Positions 44,834 to 53,286 of a DNA stretch of 64,000 nt are shown in pieces. The stretch is from positions 2,817,646 through 2,881,645 of the forward strand of contig NZ_JADDXT010000002.1 of assembly GCF_015330165.1 (NCBI RefSeq), read 5' to 3'. Numbering within the stretch: position 1 is the stretch's first letter; each line of letters opens with the position of its first letter. A program made the translations under genes and the position numbers. This DNA comes from Zobellia roscoffensis (lineage in GTDB: Bacteria > Bacteroidota > Bacteroidia > Flavobacteriales > Flavobacteriaceae). The notes under the pieces were generated by a model that saw only the letters and a list, made by a program, of their open reading frames with translations, was not told the origin of the DNA and made no database searches.

Positions 44834-45476
44834 GAATTTTGATGATTTCTCTATTCGAATCCCAAAAATAAAGAATCTGCCGTTACCGGGAGAGGCTTCA
44901 CATTTAAAAATGGCACCTCAGTTTAGGTTAGAAGAGCTCAAAATGGCTCGTGAAAAACCTCAAATTACGAAGAAGGCCGCAGTTATGGCACTTTTTTATC
45001 CGGATGAGGCAAATTTAACTCGGCTTTTACTCATTTTACGAAAGAGCCATCCTAAAGACGTTCACTCCAATCAAATAGGTTTCCCAGGAGGACAGGTGGA
45101 GGTTGATGATACCAATATGATGGCCACTGCGCTACGGGAGACTTACGAAGAAGTTGGGGTAAAACCCAAGGAAATAGAAGTTGTAAAATCACTAACTGAA
45201 ATTTACATTCCTCCTAGTAATTTTAATGTGTATCCTTTTATGGGACTTTATACCAATCCGCAACCTTTTTTACTGCAAGAAACTGAAGTAGAGGAATTGG
45301 TAGAGGTTCCATTAGTAGATTTTATGGATGATGGCAACATTTTTATAGAAGAAATGACTACTTCCTACGCATCAAATGTTCCCGTACCTGCCTTTAAATT
45401 AAATGGTTATACGGTTTGGGGAGCTACAGGAATGATGCTAAGTGAAATCAAGACCTTGTTACGACAGGTTTTATAG
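44832..45476 (+). CDS. NUDIX hydrolase, CoA pyrophosphatase type
   Basis: A 214-residue cytosolic NUDIX enzyme. The NUDIX box reads GGQVEVDDTNMMATALRETYEEVG (about 96-119), with the upstream LLILRKSHPKDVHSNQIGFPGG typical of CoA-pyrophosphatase (NudL/YeaB) proteins that hydrolyse CoA and its derivatives. Start ATG 44832 (MNFDDFSIRIPK) is used; the upstream extension runs through the divergent cyclophilin gene and lacks homology. The plsC gene follows after 25 bases. Confidence 0.9.
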   Translation: MNFDDFSIRIPKIKNLPLPGEASHLKMAPQFRLEELKMAREKPQITKKAAVMALFYPDEANLTRLLLILRKSHPKDVHSNQIGFPGGQVEVDDTNMMATALRETYEEVGVKPKEIEVVKSLTEIYIPPSNFNVYPFMGLYTNPQPFLLQETEVEELVEVPLVDFMDDGNIFIEEMTTSYASNVPVPAFKLNGYTVWGATGMMLSEIKTLLRQVL

Positions 45477-45487
45477 GGGTAAATTCG

Positions 45488-45495
45488 TATTTTTA
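45488..45495 (+). promoter_or_regulatory. TATTTTTA promoter-like element before the acyltransferase gene
   Basis: TATTTTTA, the TAnnTTTA variant, ends six bases before the ATG at 45502 and lies in the 25-bp spacer after the NUDIX gene. The support is its resemblance to elements before bshC and other genes here. Confidence 0.3.
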
Positions 45496-45501
45496 CCGCC
45501 T

Positions 45502-46317
45502 ATGAGTATATTTAAGGAAAATCCGTTCGGACATATCTTGTTTCTAAAAAAGTGGCTTATCCGCCTTATTGGGATAGTTACACATTCTAGGTACAAGCGC
45601 TTTAATAGTCTAGAAATAGAAGGGTCAGACATTATCCGGTCACTACCGGAGAGGAAAGTACTTTTTGTTAGTAATCACCAAACTTATTTTGCAGATGTGG
45701 TTGCTATGTTTCATGTGTTCAATGCAAGTCTAAAAGGGCGTGACAATAACATTAAGAATGTAGGTTATATATGGAATCCTAAGTTGAACATGTATTATGT
45801 TGCTGCTGCAGAGACTATGAAAAAGAGTCTCTTGACCAAAATATTTGCTTACGCAGGCTCTGTAAGTGTAGAACGAACTTGGCGTGCAGAAGGAAAAGAT
45901 GTCAACCGGCAAGTAAAAATGAGTGATATTTCTAGTATTGGAAAAGCTGTTAATGATGGTTGGGTAATTACTTTTCCCCAAGGAACTACTACACCGTGGA
46001 AACCACTAAGAAAGGGTACTGCACATATTATTAAAAAATATAAACCTGTTGTAGTTCCCGTAGTTATTGATGGTTTTAGACGTTCGTTTGATAAAAAAGG
46101 ACTCCGTATCAAGAAAAAAGGTATTCTTCAATCTATCGTAATTAAAGAACCTTTGGATATAGATTATGAGAATGAATCTTTTGAGTCTATTATTGAAAAA
46201 CTTGAATACGCTATTGAACAGCACCCATCTTTCTTAAAGGTAATTTCTAAAAAAGACTTATTGGCTTACGAAGAGGAAAACGAACTTCGTAGGTACCGCA
46301 ATAGACATAAAATCTAG
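45502..46317 (+). CDS. 1-acyl-sn-glycerol-3-phosphate acyltransferase (PlsC-like)
   Basis: A 271-residue membrane-associated acyltransferase. The catalytic HxxxxD-type motif appears as SNHQTYFAD (about 56-64), and the glycerolipid-binding motif as FPQGTTTPWKPLRKGTAHI (about 160-178). It probably transfers acyl chains to lysophosphatidate or a related lipid. Start ATG 45502 (MSIFKENPFG) is preferred to the track's upstream start, which overlaps the NUDIX stop. Its stop overlaps the stop of the converging gene by four bases. Confidence 0.88.
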   Translation: MSIFKENPFGHILFLKKWLIRLIGIVTHSRYKRFNSLEIEGSDIIRSLPERKVLFVSNHQTYFADVVAMFHVFNASLKGRDNNIKNVGYIWNPKLNMYYVAAAETMKKSLLTKIFAYAGSVSVERTWRAEGKDVNRQVKMSDISSIGKAVNDGWVITFPQGTTTPWKPLRKGTAHIIKKYKPVVVPVVIDGFRRSFDKKGLRIKKKGILQSIVIKEPLDIDYENESFESIIEKLEYAIEQHPSFLKVISKKDLLAYEEENELRRYRNRHKI

Positions 46318-46964
46318 ACTTCTAATTTCTTTAGCTCTTTATAGTTTTTCTTTAGTTTACGTAAAAGCAGACCATAGAGCAGGAAGTAAATACCACCAAA
46401 GAATGCTATCATAACTACACCTAGAATGGCCATAGATACCATTAACGTTGTTTTTAACTTTTCTGGCGAAACACCTTTTTCATCGCCGGCCATTTCCGTA
46501 AAATTGTCCATAAAACTATCATTTAGGTAAATACCTATAATGACTATGGCTATGAATACCAGAATGGTGGATAATGAAAATATGACATAATATTTAACAG
46601 TTCTTCTCGTCCTAATGATTTTTCGCATTAGACTTTTGGCACTATCCAATACTGAAATTTCTTTGTATCGCTTGTAAAATAGATACACAAAATAAAATAC
46701 CACCAGATAGTAAATGACGGTCATACCTAAAAAGTATTGATCTACAATAGTATTTTCGTAGATACTCATACTTTTTCTAAAGGAAGGTATTAAGTACAAA
46801 AGGTTAGGTAGTGCTATTTCTAAAATGCTGATTATCAAAATCCATTTGACTATGGATGATGATTTTTTCCATGTCATTTTATGTATATCCGTATAGGTCA
46901 ATTTAGGAAGTTGATCTCCCTTCTTTTGCCAATCTTTCTTTAAAAGTTCCAGTTCATCCATCAT
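46314..46964 (-). CDS. Membrane protein partner of the ECF sigma factor
   Basis: A 216-residue protein with a cytosolic N-terminal part (MDELELLKKDWQKKGDQLP) and four hydrophobic segments (about 37-60, 76-98, 118-143 and 180-205). It begins nine bases after the sigma-factor gene. Its place and the N-terminal cytosolic segment suggest an anti-sigma factor or a sensor for the sigma factor, but no known anti-sigma motif is visible. Met2 is an equally good start. Confidence 0.75.
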   Translation of the reverse strand: MMDELELLKKDWQKKGDQLPKLTYTDIHKMTWKKSSSIVKWILIISILEIALPNLLYLIPSFRKSMSIYENTIVDQYFLGMTVIYYLVVFYFVYLFYKRYKEISVLDSAKSLMRKIIRTRRTVKYYVIFSLSTILVFIAIVIIGIYLNDSFMDNFTEMAGDEKGVSPEKLKTTLMVSMAILGVVMIAFFGGIYFLLYGLLLRKLKKNYKELKKLEV

Positions 46965-46973
46965 CTCAGCTCC

Positions 46974-47468
46974 TTAAGGATTCAATATGGTTCTTAATTT
47001 TGTTTTGATCCTGTTCATCTTCACACGTGCATTTACTTCGGTAATACCCAGTGTTTCACTAATTTCTCTGTAATCTTTATCTTCTAGGTATAAAAACACA
47101 AGGGCTTTATCTATATCGCCCAATTGTTTTACGGCCTTGTACATGAGTTTTAACTGCTCTTCTTGCGTAACATCATATTCGTCGGCTTTTATTTTAAAAA
47201 TTACCGACTCATAATCTTGTGTCTGAACACGTCGCTTAGATTTTCTATACAGTGTAATTGCTGTATTCAGTGCTACTCGGTACATCCACGTGCTAAACTT
47301 AGATTCGCCCCTAAATTTTGGGTACGCTTTCCAGAGCTGAATTGTAATTTCTTGAAACAGGTCGTTGTGCGAATCTCTATCATTGGTATACAATGTACAG
47401 ACCTTGTGAACAATGTTTTGATTGTTCTCAAGTTCCGTCACAAATTGATGTTCCAGTTCGTTATTCAC
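46974..47468 (-). CDS. ECF-type RNA polymerase sigma factor
   Basis: A 164-residue sigma-70 family factor. Region 2 is seen in LFQEITIQLWKAYPKFRG and STWMYRVALNTAITLYRK (about 36-80). Region 4 with a helix-turn-helix is in YREISETLGITEVNARVKMNRIK (about 131-155). The length and absence of regions 1 and 3 are typical of extracytoplasmic-function factors. It is co-transcribed with the membrane protein at 46314, which may restrain it. The targets are unknown. Confidence 0.93.
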   Translation of the reverse strand: MNNELEHQFVTELENNQNIVHKVCTLYTNDRDSHNDLFQEITIQLWKAYPKFRGESKFSTWMYRVALNTAITLYRKSKRRVQTQDYESVIFKIKADEYDVTQEEQLKLMYKAVKQLGDIDKALVFLYLEDKDYREISETLGITEVNARVKMNRIKTKLRTILNP

Positions 47469-47742
47469 GCAGGTGGTAGGTTGTTAGACTATAAGTAGCC
47501 CAAAAGGATTAATTGTTACAGACATATTTTAAATGAGTTGAGAATAAATATGAAATTATGAGCTGATATATTTTAATTATATTGATTTTCAGTAGATTAT
47601 AATTTTATAAATCGAAGAAATGTCTTGAATTGCTTTTGCTTTATAAGTGTCTTACACTTTAAAATACAGGTAAAATTCACAAAACAATGAATTTTCTTAC
47701 ATTTTGAATGGCTTAAATATAATAAAACCTATAGTTTATCGG
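47469..47742. other. AT-rich divergent spacer between sigma factor and NDH-2 genes
   Basis: A region without a gene, very A/T-rich between 47520 and 47720. No RNA gene or strong hairpin is seen. The sigma factor gene has no recognisable TAnnTTTG element here, which would fit autoregulation by its own sigma factor; this is speculation. The ndh promoter sits at its right end. Confidence 0.5.
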
Positions 47743-47771
47743 TTGGGGTACACAATGAATGTTTAATTTTG
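47743..47771 (+). promoter_or_regulatory. ndh promoter: TTG, 18-base spacer, TAATTTTG
   Basis: TTG (47743-47745) and TAATTTTG (47764-47771) are spaced by 18 bases, as expected for the primary sigma factor of Bacteroidota. The gene starts 17 bases further on. This is one of the two best promoters in the window. Confidence 0.75.
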
Positions 47772-47788
47772 CCCATATTTTTTAGTCC

Positions 47789-49114
47789 ATGTCAGATACA
47801 GATGCACTTAACTTACCAAAATCTAGCTTACCAAGAATTGTAATTGTTGGAGGTGGTTTTGGAGGGGTAGCTTTAGCGAAAAAATTGAGTAAAAAAGAAG
47901 TGCAAGTAGTACTTCTGGATAAGAACAATTACCATACGTTTCAGCCACTATTGTATCAGGTTTCTACAGGTGGCCTTGAGCCAGATTCTATAGCATACCC
48001 TATTAGAAAGATATTACAGGATTACAACAATTTTTTCTTTCGTTTGGCAGAAGTACAAAATGTAGAACCTCAATCAAAAACAGTTACCACCAATATTGGT
48101 AAATTAGGGTATGATTATTTGGTAATTGCAGCAGGTTCTACAACCAACTTTTTTGGTAATACAGAGATAGAGGCCAATGGTATGGCCATGAAAAGTATAC
48201 CGCAATCCTTGAACCTTAGAAGTCTTATTCTTGAAAATTTTGAACAAGCTCTGTTAACGGATGACCTTCATGAGCGTGATGCCCTAATGAACTTTGTTAT
48301 TGTTGGTGGAGGACCTACTGGTGTGGAGTTGGCAGGTGCTTTAGCGGAAATTAAAAAAGGGATACTTCCCAAGGATTATCCAGATTTAGATACGCGCAGG
48401 GCACAAATTAATTTAATTCAGTCTGGTGATCAGATTTTAAAGGGAATGAGTGATAATGCGTCTAAAAAAGCCGAAGATTTTCTAGAGAGTCTAGGTGTAA
48501 ATATTTGGAAAAACACACGTGTTGTTAGCTATGATGGCAAAACGGCAAGCACCAAGACAGAGCTTGTCTTTGAGGCAGCAACCCTAGTCTGGGCCGCTGG
48601 TGTAAAAGGTGTGCCTATTGGTGGTTTGGATGCTGAAGAGTTTTTAGTTCCGGGTAACCGCCTTAAAGTAAATGAATTTAATCAAGTTTTGGGTCAAGAT
48701 GCTATTTTTGCTATTGGTGATATTGCATGTATACAGACCGAAGATACGCCGCGTGGTCATCCAATGATGGCGCAACCTGCTATTCAGCAAGGGCGTAATT
48801 TAGGTGATAATTTGTTGCGATTGGTGCGTAAAGAAACCATGAAACCGTTTGTGTATAAGGACAAAGGAACTATGGCCACAGTAGGCAGAAATAAGGCCGT
48901 AGTAGATTTAAAAAATTATAGATTTCAAGGTGTTTTTGCCTGGTTTGTTTGGATGTTCGTTCATCTCTTCTTTTTAATAGGTTTCAGAAATAGAGTAGTG
49001 GTATTCGTAAATTGGGTGTATAATTACGTGCGTTTTGATAGGGAGGCACGATTGATCATACGTCCCTACCAACGCGATTATTCTTTATTTAAAGACAATC
49101 AGAAGACTTTATAA
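47789..49114 (+). CDS. ndh: Type II NADH:quinone oxidoreductase (NDH-2)
   Basis: A 441-residue peripheral membrane flavoprotein that passes electrons from NADH to quinone without pumping protons. The FAD-binding motif is VIVGGGFGGVALAKKL (about 18-33) and the NADH-binding motif is VIVGGGPTGVELAGAL (about 171-186). The C-terminal FAD motif is in AIFAIGDIACI. A hydrophobic stretch (VWMFVHLFFLIGF, about 388-400) and the following amphipathic region anchor it to the membrane, as usual for NDH-2. It converges on the GH13 gene with a 16-base overlap. Confidence 0.94.
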   Translation: MSDTDALNLPKSSLPRIVIVGGGFGGVALAKKLSKKEVQVVLLDKNNYHTFQPLLYQVSTGGLEPDSIAYPIRKILQDYNNFFFRLAEVQNVEPQSKTVTTNIGKLGYDYLVIAAGSTTNFFGNTEIEANGMAMKSIPQSLNLRSLILENFEQALLTDDLHERDALMNFVIVGGGPTGVELAGALAEIKKGILPKDYPDLDTRRAQINLIQSGDQILKGMSDNASKKAEDFLESLGVNIWKNTRVVSYDGKTASTKTELVFEAATLVWAAGVKGVPIGGLDAEEFLVPGNRLKVNEFNQVLGQDAIFAIGDIACIQTEDTPRGHPMMAQPAIQQGRNLGDNLLRLVRKETMKPFVYKDKGTMATVGRNKAVVDLKNYRFQGVFAWFVWMFVHLFFLIGFRNRVVVFVNWVYNYVRFDREARLIIRPYQRDYSLFKDNQKTL

Positions 49115-50799
49115 ATTACCGCTTGATACGGGTTAAGTTCAAAACTGTGGTCTGTTTTGTGACTTTCAGCAGTATCGTTTGAAATAACTAGTTGTGCTTG
49201 GTTAAACTGCACTTCATCTAGGTCTACTAAACTTAATTCCGTGGAGAAGTTTAACAGCACTAAAAAGCGCTCTTCTTCCCATGTACGTAAATAGGCGTAA
49301 ACCTTCTCGTTGTCCTTTAATAGTAGACGATATGAACCATATACGAGTCCAAGAGAGTCTTTACGTACTTGTACCATTTTTCTAAAGTAGTTGAGAACGG
49401 AATCCGTTTCCGCTTCTTGTTGGGCAACGTTAATTCCTTCCTTAAAATTTTCGTTTACTTTAAGCCATGATTTTTCTTCTGAAAAGCCTGAATTAATATC
49501 CGTGTTCCATTGCATTGGAGTTCTGGCATTGTCCCTTCCGGCTTTTTTTTCATCATTTATAAAAGCTTCTAAATCGCCACCTGCTTTTTTGATGCTTTTA
49601 TAACGTGTTAGGGTATTGATATCTTGGTAATCTGTAATACTATCAAACTTTATATTGGTCATACCTATTTCTTCACCATAGAGAAAATATGGGGTGCCCC
49701 GCATAGAAAGTAAAAAGGTCTGCAATAAAGTTGCCGAGTTTTTCCAATGGGCCTTAGAGTCATTACCCCAGCGGCTTACACTTCGTGGAAAATCGTGATT
49801 GTTTAGATACAGGCTTCCCCACCCTTTTTGGGAAAAAGTATCATCCCAGTCAGAGAATATTTTTTTGAATTCCGTCAGTTTCCATGGTTCCTGGCTCATT
49901 TTGAAAGTTTCGCCAGGCTCTCTGTCCAATCCCATAAGGTCAAAATGAAAGAACATATTTAGTTCGTTTCGGTCTTCATCAACAAAATTCAAAGCCTGGT
50001 CTTTACTAACACCGGGAGCTTCGCCAACAGTCATTACATCATATTTACTCAGAACTTTTCGATTCATTTCTCGTAAATAATCATGCAAATTCGGGCCTTC
50101 TGCGTAATAGGTGATGAAATCCCCATTATACCTCACGGGAAGCTCAGGATAGTCAATGTCTTTGGATATGGAAGAAATAACGTCCATACGGAATCCGTCT
50201 ATACCCTTATCGAACCAAAAGGTCATAAGGTCATATACCTCCTGGCGCACTTTAGGGTTTTCCCATTTTAGATCGGGTTGCTTGCCAGAGTAGTAGTGCA
50301 AATAGTAGGCATCTGTAGGCTTATCATATTTCCATGCATTACTGTCTATATCAAAATAGCTAAAACGTTTTGGAGGTGTACCTTTTTCCGCGGGCCACCA
50401 GTGGTAATAATCTCTATAAGGATTGTCTCTAGATTTTCTAGATTCTATAAACCATTGGTGTTCATCACTACTATGGTTTACCACAAGGTCCATTACCAAA
50501 CGAAGGTTCCTTTTCTTCATTTCTGCCATAAGCTCATCTATATCTGCCATGGTACCAAACTCTGCCATAATATCTCTGTAGTTAGAAATATCGTATCCGT
50601 TATCGTCATTTGGAGAGGTATAAACAGGGTTAAGCCAAATAATGTCTACCCCCAGACTTTGTATGTAGTCCAGTCTTTTGATTATTCCTTGTAAATCGCC
50701 CACTCCATTGCCTGTAGTGTCTTGAAAACTTCTTGGATATATCTGGTAGACAACACCTTCTTTCCACCATTTTCGCTCGGAACTATTGCTCATATTCAA
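49099..50799 (-). CDS. GH13 alpha-glucosidase (oligo-1,6-glucosidase-like)
   Basis: A 566-residue glycoside hydrolase family 13 enzyme without a signal peptide, so cytosolic. The catalytic residues are Asp206 (GFRMDV), Glu260 (TVGEAPG) and Asp336 (NNHDFPR); the last motif has Phe where most members have Gln. IIWLNPVYTSPNDDNGYDISNYRDI and LVMDLVVNHSSDEHQWF are typical of the alpha-glucosidase/oligo-1,6-glucosidase branch that cuts maltose, isomaltose or trehalose-like sugars. Met3 is an alternative start. It stands about 10 kb from glgB and GH31. Confidence 0.92.
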   Translation of the reverse strand: MNMSNSSERKWWKEGVVYQIYPRSFQDTTGNGVGDLQGIIKRLDYIQSLGVDIIWLNPVYTSPNDDNGYDISNYRDIMAEFGTMADIDELMAEMKKRNLRLVMDLVVNHSSDEHQWFIESRKSRDNPYRDYYHWWPAEKGTPPKRFSYFDIDSNAWKYDKPTDAYYLHYYSGKQPDLKWENPKVRQEVYDLMTFWFDKGIDGFRMDVISSISKDIDYPELPVRYNGDFITYYAEGPNLHDYLREMNRKVLSKYDVMTVGEAPGVSKDQALNFVDEDRNELNMFFHFDLMGLDREPGETFKMSQEPWKLTEFKKIFSDWDDTFSQKGWGSLYLNNHDFPRSVSRWGNDSKAHWKNSATLLQTFLLSMRGTPYFLYGEEIGMTNIKFDSITDYQDINTLTRYKSIKKAGGDLEAFINDEKKAGRDNARTPMQWNTDINSGFSEEKSWLKVNENFKEGINVAQQEAETDSVLNYFRKMVQVRKDSLGLVYGSYRLLLKDNEKVYAYLRTWEEERFLVLLNFSTELSLVDLDEVQFNQAQLVISNDTAESHKTDHSFELNPYQAVIYKVF

Positions 50800-50986
50800 C
50801 TATTTAGTTTTAAAGATAGAATTAGTAAATGAAAGAAAGAGCGGTTAAGGTATATGGGTTGAAACTACAACGTTTTCGGTTCATAAATTTCTTTGGACAA
50901 TAGTTTTGGTGAGCTTAGAGTTGCAGTTTGATGTTTAATTAAAGAGTTAAATTTATCAGAAATAACCTACATAATTTTGAGTGATG

Positions 50987-50996
50987 CTTATATTTA
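50987..50996 (+). promoter_or_regulatory. CTTATATTTA element before the first tandem paralogue
   Basis: CTTATATTTA starts exactly 28 bases before the ATG at 51015. The identical 10-mer starts 28 bases before the ATG of the paralogue at 51641. A consensus TAATTTTG also lies at 50972-50979. Confidence 0.45.
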
Positions 50997-51014
50997 TCAA
51001 AACAAATCATAACT

Positions 51015-51524
51015 ATGATTACGCTGGTACGAATCATATTTTTTCTTCTTTGTGTGGCAATGGGAAAAGCTCAAAACTCGGTTCCTGACCTCAATCTAGG
51101 GCAATATCGATTAGCTAAAGACTCTAAATTCTATACTAGTGGTTTTGCTTATCCTGTTTTTATGGATAACGAAATACATACACAAGCTACCATGGGTTAC
51201 CAGTTTGATGATAATTTTACGATGGAACTTCAAAATTATTATGATACCTATAGGGCTCATGATTTACACCGTGCAGAATTGGAGTTGAAATATTACACAA
51301 ATAACAAGCTGTATTTGTTTAGCGGGGTGGCCATGGAAAATGTATTGGAAAAATATGGTCAAAAAGCACCCAAACCTCAATTTATGTTAACAAATGGTGT
51401 GGGTTACGAAGTAAAAACGAATATGATGATGGAAACCAGATATGACCTGAACATCAACAAAAATAAAAATAAGGCCCCGGGAAAATCTAGTATGTTTAGT
51501 GTTTTAAGCAAATTTACGTTTTAG
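51015..51524 (+). CDS. Exported small protein, tandem paralogue A
   Basis: A 169-residue protein with a signal peptide (ITLVRIIFFLLCVAMGKAQ). The mature part alternates aromatic and polar residues (FAYPVFMDNEIHTQATMGYQFDD, NFTMELQNYYDTYR) and ends in LSKFTF, so a small outer-membrane beta-barrel is likely. It shares about half its residues with the next gene, including the PVFMDNE and FYDTYR motifs. The function is unknown. Confidence 0.7.
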   Translation: MITLVRIIFFLLCVAMGKAQNSVPDLNLGQYRLAKDSKFYTSGFAYPVFMDNEIHTQATMGYQFDDNFTMELQNYYDTYRAHDLHRAELELKYYTNNKLYLFSGVAMENVLEKYGQKAPKPQFMLTNGVGYEVKTNMMMETRYDLNINKNKNKAPGKSSMFSVLSKFTF

Positions 51525-51612
51525 ACGCGTAGAGGTAACCCTCGCCCTTTTCACTTATATTTTTTTAAAAGGTTAAACTTTTCAAAATCAGACCTTAGGC
51601 TCAGTGGCTATA

Positions 51613-51622
51613 CTTATATTTA
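51613..51622 (+). promoter_or_regulatory. CTTATATTTA element before the second tandem paralogue
   Basis: The same 10-mer as at 50987, at the same 28-base distance from the ATG, although the DNA between element and ATG differs. It suggests that each copy kept its own promoter after duplication. Confidence 0.45.
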
Positions 51623-51640
51623 GGGAAGTAAATCCAAACT

Positions 51641-52144
51641 ATGATTACCCTAGTTAGAATCCTATTTATTTTTCTCTGTATGATTGTAGGAAGGGCTCAA
51701 AACCCTCAAAAGTCAAGTGCGTTTGATCCACAAGTTGAAACTTCCAAACTCTCAATAGAAGCCTTTTCTTATCCTGTTTTTATGGATAATGAAATGCATT
51801 CACAATTTACATTGGGCTATAAGTTGGATGAAAAATTTGCGGTAGAACTTCAGAATTTTTATGACACTTATAGAACGTTTGATGTACAACGTGTAGAACT
51901 TAAACTAAAAAAATATTTTAGTGATAAACTATACTTCGTAAACGGGGTTGCAATGGAGCGAGAATTGGATAAACATGGATTTGATGCAGCCAAACCGCGC
52001 TATATAATGACCAACGGCGTTGGTTATGACATTAACAAAAATGTTATGATGGAAGTTAATCACGACTTGAATTTCAATACATCCAACATAGGCACTTATG
52101 GAATGCCAAGCCTATTCTCTGTAAAGAGTAAAATAAAATTTTAA
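51641..52144 (+). CDS. Exported small protein, tandem paralogue B
   Basis: A 167-residue protein with signal peptide (ITLVRILFIFLCMIVGRAQ), like its neighbour at 51015 in length, start and motifs (PVFMDNEMHSQFTLGY, ELQNFYDTYRTFD, MTNGVGYDINKNVMMEVNHDLNFN). It also ends in a basic beta-strand with terminal Phe (SKIKF), pointing to an outer-membrane barrel. The pair is an old tandem duplication. It converges on xerD with a five-base gap. The function is unknown. Confidence 0.7.
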   Translation: MITLVRILFIFLCMIVGRAQNPQKSSAFDPQVETSKLSIEAFSYPVFMDNEMHSQFTLGYKLDEKFAVELQNFYDTYRTFDVQRVELKLKKYFSDKLYFVNGVAMERELDKHGFDAAKPRYIMTNGVGYDINKNVMMEVNHDLNFNTSNIGTYGMPSLFSVKSKIKF

Positions 52145-52149
52145 TTTCT

Positions 52150-53046
52150 CTATTTTCTTGGGTGAAACTTGTTCATGACCTCCGTAAGGTGCGTGCGATC
52201 TACATGAATATACACTTCGGTAGTTGTAATACTTTCATGACCCAACATTTGCTGAATTGCTCTTAGGTCTGCTCCATTCTGTAATAAGTGCGTTGCAAAA
52301 GAATGTCTAAAGGTGTGCGGACTAATACTCTTTTTTAAGTCTATTTCTACGGCGAGTCTTTTTATAATCGTAAAAATCATTGCCCTGGTCAATTGTCGAC
52401 CTCGGCGGTTTAAGAACAGGATATCCTCAAAACCTTTTTTAACATCTTGGTGTACCCGTATTTCTTTACGGTAAATGGTAATGTATTTTTTATTTACCTC
52501 ACTAATGGGTACAAAGCGCTGTTTATCTCCTTTACCGGTTACCTTTATAAAATCTTCTTCAAAAAATAAATCGGAAATTTTTAAAGCTACTAGTTCTGAA
52601 ACCCGAAGTCCACATCCATAAAGCGTTTCCAACATGGCTCGGTTACGTTCACCTTCAGCTTTTGAAAGGTCTATGGCACCAATTATGTCGTTAATTTCAT
52701 CTTCGGATAAGGTGTCCGGTAGTTTTCGCCCTATTTTGGGGGATTCTATTAAATCCATAGGGTTATCTTCCCTGTAATCTTCAAATACTAGATAATTGAA
52801 AAAACTTTTCAGCCCTGATATAATGCGTGCTTGAGACCTTGGATTCATGGTCTTTGCCACTTCATAAATAAATTGCTGAAGGGTTTCTTTTTGTATTTGT
52901 TTAGGGGTGTCGTTTAATGCATTGTTGCTAAGAAAGTCTATGAGTTTGGTAATATCCCAACTATAATTTTTAATAGAATTGTCCGATAGTCCTCGTTCTA
53001 TTCTTAAATAATGCCCGTAGTCTTGAAGCGCTTGGTTCCAATTCAT
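52150..53046 (-). CDS. xerD: Site-specific tyrosine recombinase XerD-type
   Basis: A 298-residue tyrosine recombinase that resolves chromosome dimers at dif. It has an N-terminal SAM-like core-binding domain (1-105) and a catalytic domain with Arg148 (GLRVSEL), His244 and Arg247 (HTFRHSF), a late His (LGHESI) and the nucleophile Tyr279 (EVYIHV). All catalytic residues are present. XerC and XerD cannot be told apart with certainty by eye; the single-gene context and lack of mobile genes argue for a housekeeping Xer. A TAACTTTA element (53051-53058, minus strand) ends four bases before the ATG. Confidence 0.9.
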   Translation of the reverse strand: MNWNQALQDYGHYLRIERGLSDNSIKNYSWDITKLIDFLSNNALNDTPKQIQKETLQQFIYEVAKTMNPRSQARIISGLKSFFNYLVFEDYREDNPMDLIESPKIGRKLPDTLSEDEINDIIGAIDLSKAEGERNRAMLETLYGCGLRVSELVALKISDLFFEEDFIKVTGKGDKQRFVPISEVNKKYITIYRKEIRVHQDVKKGFEDILFLNRRGRQLTRAMIFTIIKRLAVEIDLKKSISPHTFRHSFATHLLQNGADLRAIQQMLGHESITTTEVYIHVDRTHLTEVMNKFHPRK

Positions 53047-53131
53047 AATGTAAAGTTAACCATTGCTAGGATTGTGGCAATTCAATTATAATAGGATGAT
53101 GAAGATTTTAAGTGAAATTTCAGCTAAAGAA

Positions 53132-53160
53132 TTGACGCTAAGTAAAGTTTTCTATCTTTG
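53132..53160 (+). promoter_or_regulatory. Promoter of the beta-barrel gene at 53287: TTG, 18 bases, TATCTTTG
   Basis: TTG (53132-53134), an 18-base spacer and TATCTTTG (53153-53160) match the Bacteroidota consensus at the right spacing. The leader of the gene would be about 120 bases long. Confidence 0.75.
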
Positions 53161-53286
53161 ATTATGATATAACTATGAATCAAGTCTAATTTTGTTTGTT
53201 GTTTCCTCCTCCTTAAAGCCTGTGTGTATTGTTAAAATAGTGAGTTATGACAAATTAAAGTAGGATTCGTAAAAACAACTGTAATC

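Noticed and set aside
44853..44863. ATTCGAATCCC resembling a tRNA T-loop
   Set aside because: It lies in the NUDIX coding region and no acceptor, D or anticodon arms can be drawn around it.
52150..53046. xerD as an integrase of a mobile element
   Set aside because: There are no flanking repeats, tRNA, cargo genes or composition shift, and the protein matches housekeeping Xer recombinases in length and motifs.
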